This document shows positions 1-9,308 of a DNA stretch of 64,000 bases, one piece after another. Made by a program: the position numbers and the translations under genes. The notes beneath the pieces were generated by a model. The model ran no database searches and was not told the DNA's origin. It worked only from the letters and a program-made list of their open reading frames with translations. This DNA is from an uncultured Muribaculaceae bacterium (GTDB lineage: Bacteria; Bacteroidota; Bacteroidia; Bacteroidales; Muribaculaceae), in contig CAJUHX010000001.1 of the NCBI GenBank assembly GCA_910586455.1, positions 49,115-113,114 on the forward strand, in the 5' to 3' direction. Positions within the stretch are counted from its first letter, which is position 1. Every line of letters starts with the position of its first letter.

Positions 1-1098
1 TACGATTACTATAATTCTCAGCGACTGAAGTTCAATGTCCAAAAATATAACAATACCCACTTGGGGCTCGTTATAGTACCTACGACAGCATGCAATTTCG
101 ATTGTCCCTATTGTTTTGAGCCCAAAATGAATCCTAAAACTGTAACTACGGCAATCATAAACAACTTACGAAATTTTATCAAAGCGTTTATCGACGTAAA
201 AAAAATTGATTTGACCTGGTATGGCGGCGAGCCTCTTTTAGCTTTCAATCGAATAAAAACTATACACGATATGCTGACTGCAGATGGAATGCCCCAAATA
301 GTGTCTCATTCAATTGTTACAAACGGTTATTTGTTCACTGAAGATGTAATACAATACTTTAAGGAAAAAAATTTGGGTAATATACAGATTACTATTGATG
401 GTAGTAAAGAATATCATAATACAACGCGATGCCTTAAGGCCGGTCGAAAGCCCACTTTCGATGTAATTATGAACAACATCGAGCGAATTTTAAGGCAAAT
501 GCCCGAAACGCATCTTTCTATAAGGGTAAATATCAAGAAATCAATTTTTACAGAATATCTGCATCTGTTAGATTATTTCATAAAGAAATACCCGGACAAT
601 AAAAAACTGAGCGTCTATCCCGGTCTTATAAGAGAAGAAACACCGGATAAAAAGTCACTCACTTGCGACTGTTTTTCTTCTGAAGACGTATCAGAACTTA
701 ACCAATTAATAAAAGAAGCCGGCTACGATGCCAACATATATCCTAAACGACAACATCGTGGATGCATGGCTCAGTCCTTGAACTCTTATATAATCGGCCC
801 GGAAGGAGAACTATATAAATGTTGGAACGATGTATCAAATCCGGAGATGATTATCGGTAATATTTCATCCATGGAAATGAACGGGAGTACCCGACTTCTG
901 AATTTTATGACTGAGTCGCTCCCATTTAATTCTGAATGTCGAGATTGTCATGCCTTTCCGATATGTGATGGCGGATGCGCATATTACCGTTTGCGTAATC
1001 TGAAAGAAGGTACATGCTTCCCTGTCTGTTCTTCTTTCAAGGATTTGGAGAAACTCAAACGCGCGCTGTTGAACGGTATAAAGCCCGAACAGCTATAA
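1..1098 (+). CDS. Radical SAM/SPASM peptide maturase (5' end outside window)
   Basis: The reading frame is open from base 1, so the start codon lies upstream; 365 residues are visible. A CxxxCxxC motif (Cys31, Cys35, Cys38 of the visible part) for the radical SAM 4Fe-4S cluster is followed by a WYGGEP motif, as in the family. The C-terminal third is Cys-rich (GCMAQ, KCWND, ECRDC, ICDGGC, TCFPVC), the pattern of a SPASM domain holding auxiliary Fe-S clusters. Such enzymes modify ribosomally made peptides. The C39-type exporter downstream supports this role. The gene is visibly more AT-rich than the housekeeping genes of the window, which fits acquisition by transfer. The precursor peptide is probably upstream of base 1. 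The substrate and the chemistry cannot be told from this sequence. Confidence 0.88.
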   Translation, partial: YDYYNSQRLKFNVQKYNNTHLGLVIVPTTACNFDCPYCFEPKMNPKTVTTAIINNLRNFIKAFIDVKKIDLTWYGGEPLLAFNRIKTIHDMLTADGMPQIVSHSIVTNGYLFTEDVIQYFKEKNLGNIQITIDGSKEYHNTTRCLKAGRKPTFDVIMNNIERILRQMPETHLSIRVNIKKSIFTEYLHLLDYFIKKYPDNKKLSVYPGLIREETPDKKSLTCDCFSSEDVSELNQLIKEAGYDANIYPKRQHRGCMAQSLNSYIIGPEGELYKCWNDVSNPEMIIGNISSMEMNGSTRLLNFMTESLPFNSECRDCHAFPICDGGCAYYRLRNLKEGTCFPVCSSFKDLEKLKRALLNGIKPEQL

Positions 1099-1125
1099 GC
1101 CTCCACAAAAAATATTTTTTTGCAT

Positions 1126-1159
1126 TTGTTTTAAATTATTTATAAATTTATTATATTTG
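1126..1159 (+). promoter_or_regulatory. Bacteroidota-type promoter before the barrel gene
   Basis: TTG at 1126-1128 and TATATTTG (TAnnTTTG) at 1152-1159. The spacer is 23 nt, slightly long against about 20 nt at the other promoters here. It suggests that the barrel-exporter-small protein genes can be transcribed separately from the maturase. Confidence 0.5.
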
Positions 1160-1184
1160 CGAAATCATCAAAACAAAACAGTGA

Positions 1185-3530
1185 ATGAAAGACTTAAAGG
1201 GCATAGTACTTAGATTTATATTGTTTTTTGGCATGCTTAATATCACACTTTGTATTTCGGCTTACGAGCTGAAAGTACGAATGATATTAAAAGGGACCGA
1301 TAAGCTCCTTACCGAGTTTAAGCCGATTCTTGGCTCAGAAGACGGCAGGAGCGTTTATGGTACCTCAGAACTACAGCCCGACAGCACTTTTATAATTAAT
1401 GAAGTGCCGACTGAAGGGATATTTGCTGTAATATACAAGATAGGAGATGTACACTACGGTGAACCTGTATCCTTACCGCGTGAAGAAGTTTTTAATGTGT
1501 ATGTACCCGAGAGACTGTTGCCGAAGACCGGCGAAGCCACTGAACTCGCAGAACTTAAAGTTGAAGGTCGCACCCGATACATCGAAGAGAACAAAACGAC
1601 TTTCATACCTACTAAAAAGGAGAAAAAAATTTCTCACGGAGGTATCGAACTGATCCGTACGATGGCACTCGCCGATTTATATGTCGACCCCATGTCCAAG
1701 AGTGTCACCACCGCCTCAGGTATGAGCGTAGAGCTTTTTATCGACATGCAGCCGGCCACACAAGCAGAGGTAGAAATGCTGCGCTCCACGGACATACAGA
1801 CTATTGAATATCTCGAGTCGCCGGCCGACCCACGATTCCACGGGGCAAGGTTTGTAGTAAATTACGTTCTTGTTAAATACGATTACGGCGGATATACGTC
1901 GTTGAGCGGCCAACAGCATTTCATACAGAATTATGGTAATTATCGCGCGTATTCACGGTTTACCTCCGGGAAGATGCTATATGATTTTGGCGGTGGATTC
2001 GGGTATGAGAGCGATTCTCATATCGGACGCGACAACCTGAGCGTATATAACTTCCCCGACCTGTCTGTGGAAAAGCATTCGGTCAGCGACGGAGCATCGG
2101 CAAGCAAACGAAGCGGCTACGGATCCTTCAGGGCAATATACCGGAGCAATAAAATCAATATTGCAAATACTTTGAGTCTTTCAGGCGCAAACACTCCTCG
2201 TATACTCTCGCACGGTATTGTGAGTTATAATCCGGCTTTATACCCCGAAGAAGAAAGCCGAAGATATTCGCACACCAGCAACCTGAGTGCAGTATGGAAC
2301 GGAAACTATTTTTTTGACTTACCCTCCGGATTCTCACTTTCTGTCACTCCATCTGCTTCGTATTCAAAATACAGAAGTGCTTACTCTTTTACTGAAGGCA
2401 ATACATTCCGGAGCGATTCGCGCGACAAGACATGGCAATATAAACTTCTGGCAGAGTTAAAAAAGAGATTTGGCAATCAGAGTATAGGTGTCAGAATATC
2501 TACCGAAGGAAATGGTAATTCTGTAACCTATACAGGAACCGAATCCTCCAAGTCGCAAGGAAGGACCTACGGCGGTTTAGCCGATTTGTCGGCCAATCTT
2601 TCATTTGGCAATTTCTGGGGTGCCATAAACACCGGCGCGAAATTCTTTTCACAGACTGTTTCCGATGTAAACTATAAATCGATTTCGCCGTGGTATTATT
2701 TTAAATTAGGATATAATTTTAGCGGTCAAAGCAGCATAAATATGTTCTCAAACTTTACTCCATATACAGTGCCGATGAGCGCTAAGACCAACAATTTCGT
2801 ACTTACCGACAAATTGGACGGCGTGCGTGGCAATCCATCGCTAAAAAATGGCACATTCTTCAATATCGGCCTACAATACAAATTTATGCCTAACCAAATT
2901 TTCAGTCTGTCGTCCTACTGGACGTTCACCCGCATGGGCAATATGATTGTTGACAGATATACCCCTGAAATTTACCATGGTCATCCTATAATGGTGCGTA
3001 GCTGGTTGAATCACGGCTTCATGAATACTCACAACTATGGAATCAACCTTTCGGTAAAATGCCTGAACTCCAATCTGCGGCTTAACGGTGGTATACGCGG
3101 AAATAGTGTCGCACGCCATTCCTTGCAGAACTACAGCGCCACCCATCTGAATTTCTTTGGCCAGGCCATGTATATTTTCGGTCAGTTCTATGCCTCGGCA
3201 TCGTATAACTACCACCGTACAAATATCAGCAATTCTTCCATAAGCAAAACTCCGGCGTATTACAGTCTGGAAGCCGGCTGGGGCAATGGTAACTGGAACA
3301 TTTCGGCCACAGCTTTTAACCCTTCGGTAAGTAGTTATAAGTCGGGATATTCGCTTATTGATACTGCGGAGTTTTCCTCACGTAATCAGAGCTATTCATC
3401 GGCGTACCATCGACTCTTTGTGCTGAATGTATCGTATTCATTCTCCTATGGTAAGAAAATAAAACAAGACAATCATGTTGGTCCGCTTCAGGGCGGAGCT
3501 TCCGGCATTCTCGACTATTCAGACCGATGA
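1185..3530 (+). CDS. Outer-membrane beta-barrel protein, TonB receptor-like, of the RiPP cluster
   Basis: 781 residues. A hydrophobic N-terminus (about 10-26) looks like a signal peptide. Residues about 30-125 resemble a carboxypeptidase-regulatory-like beta domain. Residues about 125-235 resemble a TonB plug: LAELKVEGRT, then a segment with VDP, SVTTASG and a FIDMQPAT region. The rest is rich in alternating aromatic and small residues with Tyr/Asn/Ser, typical of an outer-membrane barrel. It lies between the radical SAM maturase and the peptidase-exporter, and its stop overlaps the exporter start. It could pass the mature peptide across the outer membrane, or take up or sense it; the sequence does not decide. 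It is shorter than a SusC protein and no SusD partner is adjacent. Confidence 0.75.
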   Translation: MKDLKGIVLRFILFFGMLNITLCISAYELKVRMILKGTDKLLTEFKPILGSEDGRSVYGTSELQPDSTFIINEVPTEGIFAVIYKIGDVHYGEPVSLPREEVFNVYVPERLLPKTGEATELAELKVEGRTRYIEENKTTFIPTKKEKKISHGGIELIRTMALADLYVDPMSKSVTTASGMSVELFIDMQPATQAEVEMLRSTDIQTIEYLESPADPRFHGARFVVNYVLVKYDYGGYTSLSGQQHFIQNYGNYRAYSRFTSGKMLYDFGGGFGYESDSHIGRDNLSVYNFPDLSVEKHSVSDGASASKRSGYGSFRAIYRSNKINIANTLSLSGANTPRILSHGIVSYNPALYPEEESRRYSHTSNLSAVWNGNYFFDLPSGFSLSVTPSASYSKYRSAYSFTEGNTFRSDSRDKTWQYKLLAELKKRFGNQSIGVRISTEGNGNSVTYTGTESSKSQGRTYGGLADLSANLSFGNFWGAINTGAKFFSQTVSDVNYKSISPWYYFKLGYNFSGQSSINMFSNFTPYTVPMSAKTNNFVLTDKLDGVRGNPSLKNGTFFNIGLQYKFMPNQIFSLSSYWTFTRMGNMIVDRYTPEIYHGHPIMVRSWLNHGFMNTHNYGINLSVKCLNSNLRLNGGIRGNSVARHSLQNYSATHLNFFGQAMYIFGQFYASASYNYHRTNISNSSISKTPAYYSLEAGWGNGNWNISATAFNPSVSSYKSGYSLIDTAEFSSRNQSYSSAYHRLFVLNVSYSFSYGKKIKQDNHVGPLQGGASGILDYSDR

Positions 3531-5719
3531 GATTCAGACTCATACGCCAGCAGGAAGTGATGCAGTGCGGCGCGGCCTGTCTGGCCATGGTCGGCACATC
3601 TTTCGGCATGCCCGTATCGCTGAGGCATGCCGACCGGTTGTGCGGAGCATCGAAACAAGGCGTTTCGATGCTGGCCATATCAAAATCCGCCACCGAACTG
3701 GGGCTGGAAAACGCCACTGTAAAACTGACTGTCGAAAAACTGGCTGAGATGCCAATGCCCTGCATTCTGCATTGGGACCAGCGGCACTACGTTGTATTGT
3801 ATAAAATATCAGACCGGGGGCGGCGCTTCCACATCGCCGACCCCGGCAAAGGTAAAATGCGCATCAGCGCCGATGAACTCAGAGAACATTGGATAAGCTC
3901 ACGAAACGGTGAAGAGGAAAAAGGGATTGCCATGTTTTTCAATCCATCCGAAGCGTATTATTCATCAGCTCCGGAATCCGACCGGCATAGAGGCGCCGAC
4001 TTGTCGGTAATATACGACTTTATAAAAAAACACCGCCGGTACTTTATTCAGATTCTTTTCGGGCTGTCGGTAGCTTGCCTGATGCAGCTGTTGATGCCGT
4101 TCCTGACACAGGCCATAGTCGATGCAGGCATCAAAAATTCGTCGTTAAGACTTATATGGCTGATACTGCTGGGCGAACTCACAATAATTGTGGGGCGTAC
4201 GGCCACTGAGTTTGTACGCGGCTGGCTGCTGCTGCATCTTTCGATGCGCATAAACCTGTCGCTGCTGAACAGCTTTTTCATCAAGCTTATGCGGCTGCCG
4301 ATGTCTTTCTTCGAAATACGAAAAAGCGGAGATATACTGCAGCGCCTGGCCGACCAGGACCGGATACGCAACTTCCTCACAACCCAATTTCTGGGCGTGA
4401 TATTCACCCTGATAAGTATATTGGTATTCGGCATAGTATTGTTAATATACAATAGTACTATTTTTGCCGTGTTCATTTTTATGAGCCTGCTCTACGGCGT
4501 GTGGGTAACTCTATTCCTGCGCAGGCGCCGTATAATAGATTACGAAACTTTTTCGGTGCAGGCTCGTAGCCAGGATATGGCATTTCAGTACGTGAACTCC
4601 ATGCAGGAAATAAAACTGCAGAACTGCGAGGAGCGCCGACGCGGCAAGTGGGAAGACATACAGATAGAACTATTCGAAGTACAGATGAAGTCGCTGCGCA
4701 TGCAGCAGACTCAGGAAGCCGGCGCCCTGTTTATCAACGAACTGAAAAACATACTGATTACCGTGCTGGCTGCTTCGGCTGTTATTGACGGACAGTTTAC
4801 TCTCGGCGCCATGCTGGCGGTACAATATATCATAGGCCAACTAAATTCGCCTATAAACCAGCTTATCGGGTTCGTATATTCGATGCAGGACGTGAAGATA
4901 TCACTGGAACGTATCGGCGAGATACATCACTGCGACGACGAAGACAAAGGCCGGGAAGATGCGGTTACTGAAATCGACTGTCCGGCAATCGAGTTCGACA
5001 ACGTCAGTTTCAGGTACGAAAAACATTCTCCCTATAAAACCCTGCACAACATAAGCCTTACCGTGCCACCCGGCAAGGTCACGGCAATAGTAGGGGCCTC
5101 AGGAAGCGGCAAGACAACAATACTCAAGCTTATGCGGGGATATTATCCTGCAGAAGAGGGGTGCATCAGAGTGTCCGGCCGCAGTCTGGGAGAATACAAT
5201 CTGAGGCGTTGGAGAATGAACTGCGGTGTAGTTATGCAGGACGGCGTAATTTTTTCAGATACAATCGCACGCAACATAGCTGCAGATGATGACGATATAG
5301 ACCTCGAACGGCTTCAATACGCATCACAATTGGCCAACATCCATGATTATGTGATGAATCTGCCTTTGAAATATAATACCGAGATAGGCAAAGACGGTAT
5401 CGGACTGAGCCAGGGGCAAAAACAGCGGATTCTTATAGCGCGCGCAATTTACCGCAATCCCCGGTTCATATTTCTTGACGAAGCCACTAACGCGCTTGAT
5501 GCCAGTAACGAAAACCTGATAATAGGCAATCTTAACGAATTTTTCAAAGGGCGTACAGTTGTGGTGATTGCACACAGGCTATCGACTGTGAAAAATGCAG
5601 ACCGGATTCTGGTTGTCGACCAAGGTCGTATAGTAGAATCGGGCAACCACAACGAACTGACTGCCGCTCGCGGCATATACTACAACCTCGTCAAAAACCA
5701 GCTGGAATTAGGAACATGA
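3527..5719 (+). CDS. Peptidase-containing ABC exporter (C39 peptidase, membrane domain, ATPase)
   Basis: 730 residues in the order of bacteriocin/RiPP exporters. The N-terminal C39 peptidase has Cys14 (in VMQCGAAC), His87 (in DQRHYVV) and Asp105 (in IADPGKG), a full triad for cutting a leader after a double-glycine-type site. A membrane domain follows at about 165-450 with several hydrophobic segments. The ATPase domain has Walker A GASGSGKTT, a signature LSQGQKQR, Walker B FIFLDEATNALD and the switch His in IAHRLST. It would trim and export the peptide made by the upstream maturase. It overlaps the barrel gene by 4 nt and the following 54-residue ORF by ATGA, so all three are probably co-translated. 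Confidence 0.93.
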   Translation: MRFRLIRQQEVMQCGAACLAMVGTSFGMPVSLRHADRLCGASKQGVSMLAISKSATELGLENATVKLTVEKLAEMPMPCILHWDQRHYVVLYKISDRGRRFHIADPGKGKMRISADELREHWISSRNGEEEKGIAMFFNPSEAYYSSAPESDRHRGADLSVIYDFIKKHRRYFIQILFGLSVACLMQLLMPFLTQAIVDAGIKNSSLRLIWLILLGELTIIVGRTATEFVRGWLLLHLSMRINLSLLNSFFIKLMRLPMSFFEIRKSGDILQRLADQDRIRNFLTTQFLGVIFTLISILVFGIVLLIYNSTIFAVFIFMSLLYGVWVTLFLRRRRIIDYETFSVQARSQDMAFQYVNSMQEIKLQNCEERRRGKWEDIQIELFEVQMKSLRMQQTQEAGALFINELKNILITVLAASAVIDGQFTLGAMLAVQYIIGQLNSPINQLIGFVYSMQDVKISLERIGEIHHCDDEDKGREDAVTEIDCPAIEFDNVSFRYEKHSPYKTLHNISLTVPPGKVTAIVGASGSGKTTILKLMRGYYPAEEGCIRVSGRSLGEYNLRRWRMNCGVVMQDGVIFSDTIARNIAADDDDIDLERLQYASQLANIHDYVMNLPLKYNTEIGKDGIGLSQGQKQRILIARAIYRNPRFIFLDEATNALDASNENLIIGNLNEFFKGRTVVVIAHRLSTVKNADRILVVDQGRIVESGNHNELTAARGIYYNLVKNQLELGT

Positions 5720-5880
5720 AAAAAGACAATCCTGACACCATATACCTTGTGCCGGAAAAAAAGAAGCGTACACTTGATGGAATTCCTAATAGGCTGTACT
5801 GCTACGGTTGGCTGACTATTCTAATTGCTATCGCAGCTCTGGCTGCTGTATGGCTGCTGTTACGCCGGCTGACTGCATAG
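5716..5880 (+). CDS. Small single-span membrane protein coupled to the exporter
   Basis: 54 residues. The ATG overlaps the exporter stop codon as ATGA (5716-5719), a strong sign of translational coupling. The N-terminal half is charged, with a KKKR cluster at residues 15-18; the C-terminal half is one hydrophobic segment (about 31-49) ended by two arginines. It has no double-glycine leader and few residues typical of modified cores, so I do not think it is the RiPP precursor. An accessory subunit of the exporter or an immunity peptide are both possible. I recognise no family. Confidence 0.72.
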   Translation: MKKDNPDTIYLVPEKKKRTLDGIPNRLYCYGWLTILIAIAALAAVWLLLRRLTA

Positions 5881-5939
5881 TGAGCCATCAGGCTTCCTGA
5901 TATAGTGCATAATGCCGGTCAAAATTGTCATTGCCGGTT

Positions 5940-8900
5940 TCACAGTGTCGGCAGGTCGATGATTTCCTGCAGCAGAACCACGGCGGTTTCGACATCGGGA
6001 ACATCGCTGACAGCCATGCTGCGACGGTCGTTTTTCTGTCGCAGACGGGCCCGACGCATGTTCAGCTGCATGTAGTTGAGCAGCCGCCCGAACATGGCCG
6101 ACTGGTAGAAGGCCGCGTTGCTGTCGTCGACAAAGTAAAGGTACAGCGAACCGCGGTGCATAGTCACCTTCTCCACGCCCAGACGGCGGCCAAGCCTGCG
6201 CAGTGTGGGCACACGCAGCAGTTCGGAGGCCTGGCGCGGAATGCGTCCGAAACGGTCTTCGAGCTGACGGCGGAATTCCAGCAGATCGGTTTCGCGCTCT
6301 ATGTTGTCGAGGCGCTGGTACAGGGCTATTCGTTCGCTCTCCTGCGGCACATAGTCGGCGGGGAATAGCAGTTCCAGGTCGGTTTCTATCACGGTGTCGG
6401 CCACAAATTCTTCCTCGCCGCGGGCAGTAACGCCGTCATCGGCGGTGAATGTACCGGCGAACTCCTCGGTACGCAGTTCCATTACGGCTTCGCGCAGTAT
6501 CTTCTGATAAGTTTCGTAGCCCAGGTCGGCTATGAAACCGCTTTGTTCGGCGCCCAGCAGGTTTCCGGCGCCGCGTATGTCCAGGTCCTGCATGGCTATG
6601 TGTATGCCGCTGCCGAGGTCCGAGAAACTTTCTATAGCCTGCAGACGGCGTCGCGCTATAGGCGTGAGCGGCATGTGGGCAGGCACCATCAGGTAGCAGA
6701 ATGCCTTGCGGTTGCTGCGCCCCACCCGTCCACGCAACTGGTGCAGTTCGCTCAGGCCGAAATTCTGGGCGTTGTTCACTATTATGGTGTTGACGTTCGG
6801 CATGTCGACACCACTTTCGACTATAGTGGTACTGAGCAGCACGTCGTAGTCGTGAGCGGCGAAGTCCACAATGGTTTTCTCAAGGCGCTCGGGGGGCATC
6901 TGGCCATGCGCTACGGCAACCTTGGCATCAGGCACCAGACGGTGTATCATGGCCTCGAGGTCGTAAAGGCCTTCGATGCGGTTGTTGATGAAAAATACCT
7001 GTCCGCCGCGCGAAATCTCAAAGTTGAGAGCCTCCGCCACTATGTCGTCGTTGAGGGTGTCGACCGAGGTGATAATCGGATAACGGTTTGCCGGCGGAGT
7101 GTTGATCGACGACAGGTCGCGGGCGCCCATCAGCGAGAACTGCAGGGTACGCGGTATGGGGGTGGCACTCATGGTGAGGGTGTCGATGTTGATTTTCAGC
7201 TGCTTGAGCTTTTCTTTCACCGCCACACCGAACTTCTGTTCCTCGTCGATTACCAGCAGGCCCAGGTCTTTGAATTTCACACTCTTGCCTATGAGTTTGT
7301 GGGTGCCTATGATGATATCTATTTTGCCCTCGGCCAGGTCGGCGAGTATTTCTTTGGTCTGCTTGGGCGAACGGGCGCGCGACAGATAGTCGACTCGCAC
7401 CGGGAACTCTTTCAGACGCTCTCTGAATGTGCGGTAGTGCTGATATGCCAGCACCGTGGTGGGAACGAGCACAGCCACCTGTTTGCCGTCGGTGGCGGCC
7501 TTAAAAGCCGCACGGACAGCTATTTCGGTCTTGCCAAAGCCCACATCGCCGCAAATCAGGCGATCCATGGGGCGTTCGCTTTCCATATCGGCTTTCACGG
7601 CCTGAGTGGCGGTAAGCTGGTCGGGGGTGTCCTCGTATATAAACGATGCCTCGAGCTCGTGCTGCAGATAGCTGTCGGGCGAGAATGCGAATCCTTTTTC
7701 CTCCTTTCGGGCGGCATACAGGCGGATAAGGTCGCGGGCGATATCCTTGAGTTTGCTCTTGGTACGCTCCTTTACTCTCTGCCATGCACCTGAGCCGATA
7801 CGGTTTATCTTGGGCGGCACGCCTTCTTTGCCACGGTATTTCGACAATTTGTGCAGGGCGTGGATGCTCACAAACACTATGTCGTTGTTCTGGTACACAA
7901 GCTTTATCATCTCCTGCATGCGGCCTCCGACCTCGGTGCGCAGCAGACCGGCGAATCTGCCCACGCCATGGTCGATATGCACTATGTAGTCGCCCGGTTC
8001 AATCTGCCCTAATTCCTTGAGCGACAATGCGACCTTGCCCGAACGGGCACGGTCGCTGCGGAGGGTGTATTTGTGGAAGCGGTCGAAAATCTGGTGGTCG
8101 GTAAACACGCATGTTTTGGTCTGATGGTCCACGAAGCCCTCGTGCAGTGTAGTTTCGACGGAAGTGAAACTGATGCTGTCGCCACGATCCTCAAATATTG
8201 AACGCAGGCGGTCGAACTGCGTGCGGTTGTCGGAGAGTATGTACAGTGTGTAGCCGTCGGCCATGAATCGTGTGAACGACTCGGCAATCATGTCGAAGTT
8301 TTTGTGATACACCCCCTGAGGCGAGCAGTCCAGGTCGAGGTCAGCATCAACCGCGGCGGAGGCATCCTTGCCTCCGCCGCGGCCTCCGGCTTTGAATTCG
8401 ATGAGGCGGAATTTGTCGAGAAGTGAGGCGAACTCGTCGGGGTCGATAAGCTGCTGCATGGCCGATGCGTCGCCCTCGCCGGTCAGCGAAGCGCTCTGCG
8501 AGAATTCCTCGGAGCAAACGGCTCGTATTCGCTCGAGGGTATAACGACTGTCGCGCATGGCTATCAGAGTATCGGCATCGATATAGTCCAGCAACGGAGT
8601 GCCGTTGTTGCCGGAGGCCACGTTGGCTACAATATCGTAGCTGTCGAGTTTCTGCTTCGACAGCTGTGTTTCGACATCGAACGAACGTATGCTGTCGGCT
8701 TCATCGCCGAAGAAGTCGATGCGCACCGGCATCTCGTCGGCAAAGCCGTATATATCGAGTATGGAGCCGCGCGAAGCCCACTGACCCGGCTCGTACACAT
8801 AGTCGACCTCGGCGAAACCTTCGCCCCGCAGCCACTTTTGCAGCTCCGTTATGTCGTAATCCTTACCCTGCACAATGCGCATTGTGTGGCTGCTGAGAGT

Positions 8901-9308
8901 ATCGCGGTCGGCCACACGTTCGGCCAGAGCCTCAGGATATGTCACTACAGCCTGCAGCGACTTTTCGCCGCTGATGCGCCGCAGTGTTTCGGTGCGCAGT
9001 ATCTGTGAAGGCGGGTCGGCCTGCCCGTACTTGATGTCGCGTTTGTAGCCGCTGGGCAGCATTGCCACTGAGTCCTCGCCGAAGAGGCGGCAGAGGTCGT
9101 GGAAAAGGTAGCCGGCATCGTCCGGACTATCGGCAATAACCAGCAGCGGCGCTTTGCCATGAGGCAGTACACTCAGCAGCAATGCGGCCGACGAGCCTGC
9201 GACACCGCACACACAGCTGCGCCTGTCGGCGACAGGCGCAGCAAGCGCTTTCTGCCGTGCAGGGGTCAGAAAGCGCTTCTGTAATTCTTTGGCGTCGAGC
9301 GGTTTCAT
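5940..9308 (-). CDS. mfd: Transcription-repair coupling factor Mfd
   Basis: 1122 residues, normal for the family. The N-terminal UvrB-homology part is followed by the RNA-polymerase-interacting domain (PGDYIVHIDHGVGRF, about 440-500), a DNA translocase with Walker A GDVGFGKTE, the DEEQ box (VIDEEQKFGV), TMSATPIPRTL and ESGVDMPNVNTI motifs, and a C-terminal TRCF domain. Mfd removes RNA polymerase stalled at DNA lesions and recruits UvrA. The start codon overlaps the stop of the upstream S41 protease gene as ATGA, so the two genes form an operon driven from the promoter near 11029. Confidence 0.97.
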   Translation of the reverse strand: MKPLDAKELQKRFLTPARQKALAAPVADRRSCVCGVAGSSAALLLSVLPHGKAPLLVIADSPDDAGYLFHDLCRLFGEDSVAMLPSGYKRDIKYGQADPPSQILRTETLRRISGEKSLQAVVTYPEALAERVADRDTLSSHTMRIVQGKDYDITELQKWLRGEGFAEVDYVYEPGQWASRGSILDIYGFADEMPVRIDFFGDEADSIRSFDVETQLSKQKLDSYDIVANVASGNNGTPLLDYIDADTLIAMRDSRYTLERIRAVCSEEFSQSASLTGEGDASAMQQLIDPDEFASLLDKFRLIEFKAGGRGGGKDASAAVDADLDLDCSPQGVYHKNFDMIAESFTRFMADGYTLYILSDNRTQFDRLRSIFEDRGDSISFTSVETTLHEGFVDHQTKTCVFTDHQIFDRFHKYTLRSDRARSGKVALSLKELGQIEPGDYIVHIDHGVGRFAGLLRTEVGGRMQEMIKLVYQNNDIVFVSIHALHKLSKYRGKEGVPPKINRIGSGAWQRVKERTKSKLKDIARDLIRLYAARKEEKGFAFSPDSYLQHELEASFIYEDTPDQLTATQAVKADMESERPMDRLICGDVGFGKTEIAVRAAFKAATDGKQVAVLVPTTVLAYQHYRTFRERLKEFPVRVDYLSRARSPKQTKEILADLAEGKIDIIIGTHKLIGKSVKFKDLGLLVIDEEQKFGVAVKEKLKQLKINIDTLTMSATPIPRTLQFSLMGARDLSSINTPPANRYPIITSVDTLNDDIVAEALNFEISRGGQVFFINNRIEGLYDLEAMIHRLVPDAKVAVAHGQMPPERLEKTIVDFAAHDYDVLLSTTIVESGVDMPNVNTIIVNNAQNFGLSELHQLRGRVGRSNRKAFCYLMVPAHMPLTPIARRRLQAIESFSDLGSGIHIAMQDLDIRGAGNLLGAEQSGFIADLGYETYQKILREAVMELRTEEFAGTFTADDGVTARGEEEFVADTVIETDLELLFPADYVPQESERIALYQRLDNIERETDLLEFRRQLEDRFGRIPRQASELLRVPTLRRLGRRLGVEKVTMHRGSLYLYFVDDSNAAFYQSAMFGRLLNYMQLNMRRARLRQKNDRRSMAVSDVPDVETAVVLLQEIIDLPTL

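Noticed and set aside
5716..5880. RiPP precursor peptide in the small coupled ORF
   Set aside because: No double-glycine leader and a hydrophobic membrane segment in place of a core region.
6543..7793. 416-residue open frame opposite mfd
   Set aside because: Antisense shadow of mfd; low-complexity His/Val/Gly content and no supporting signals.
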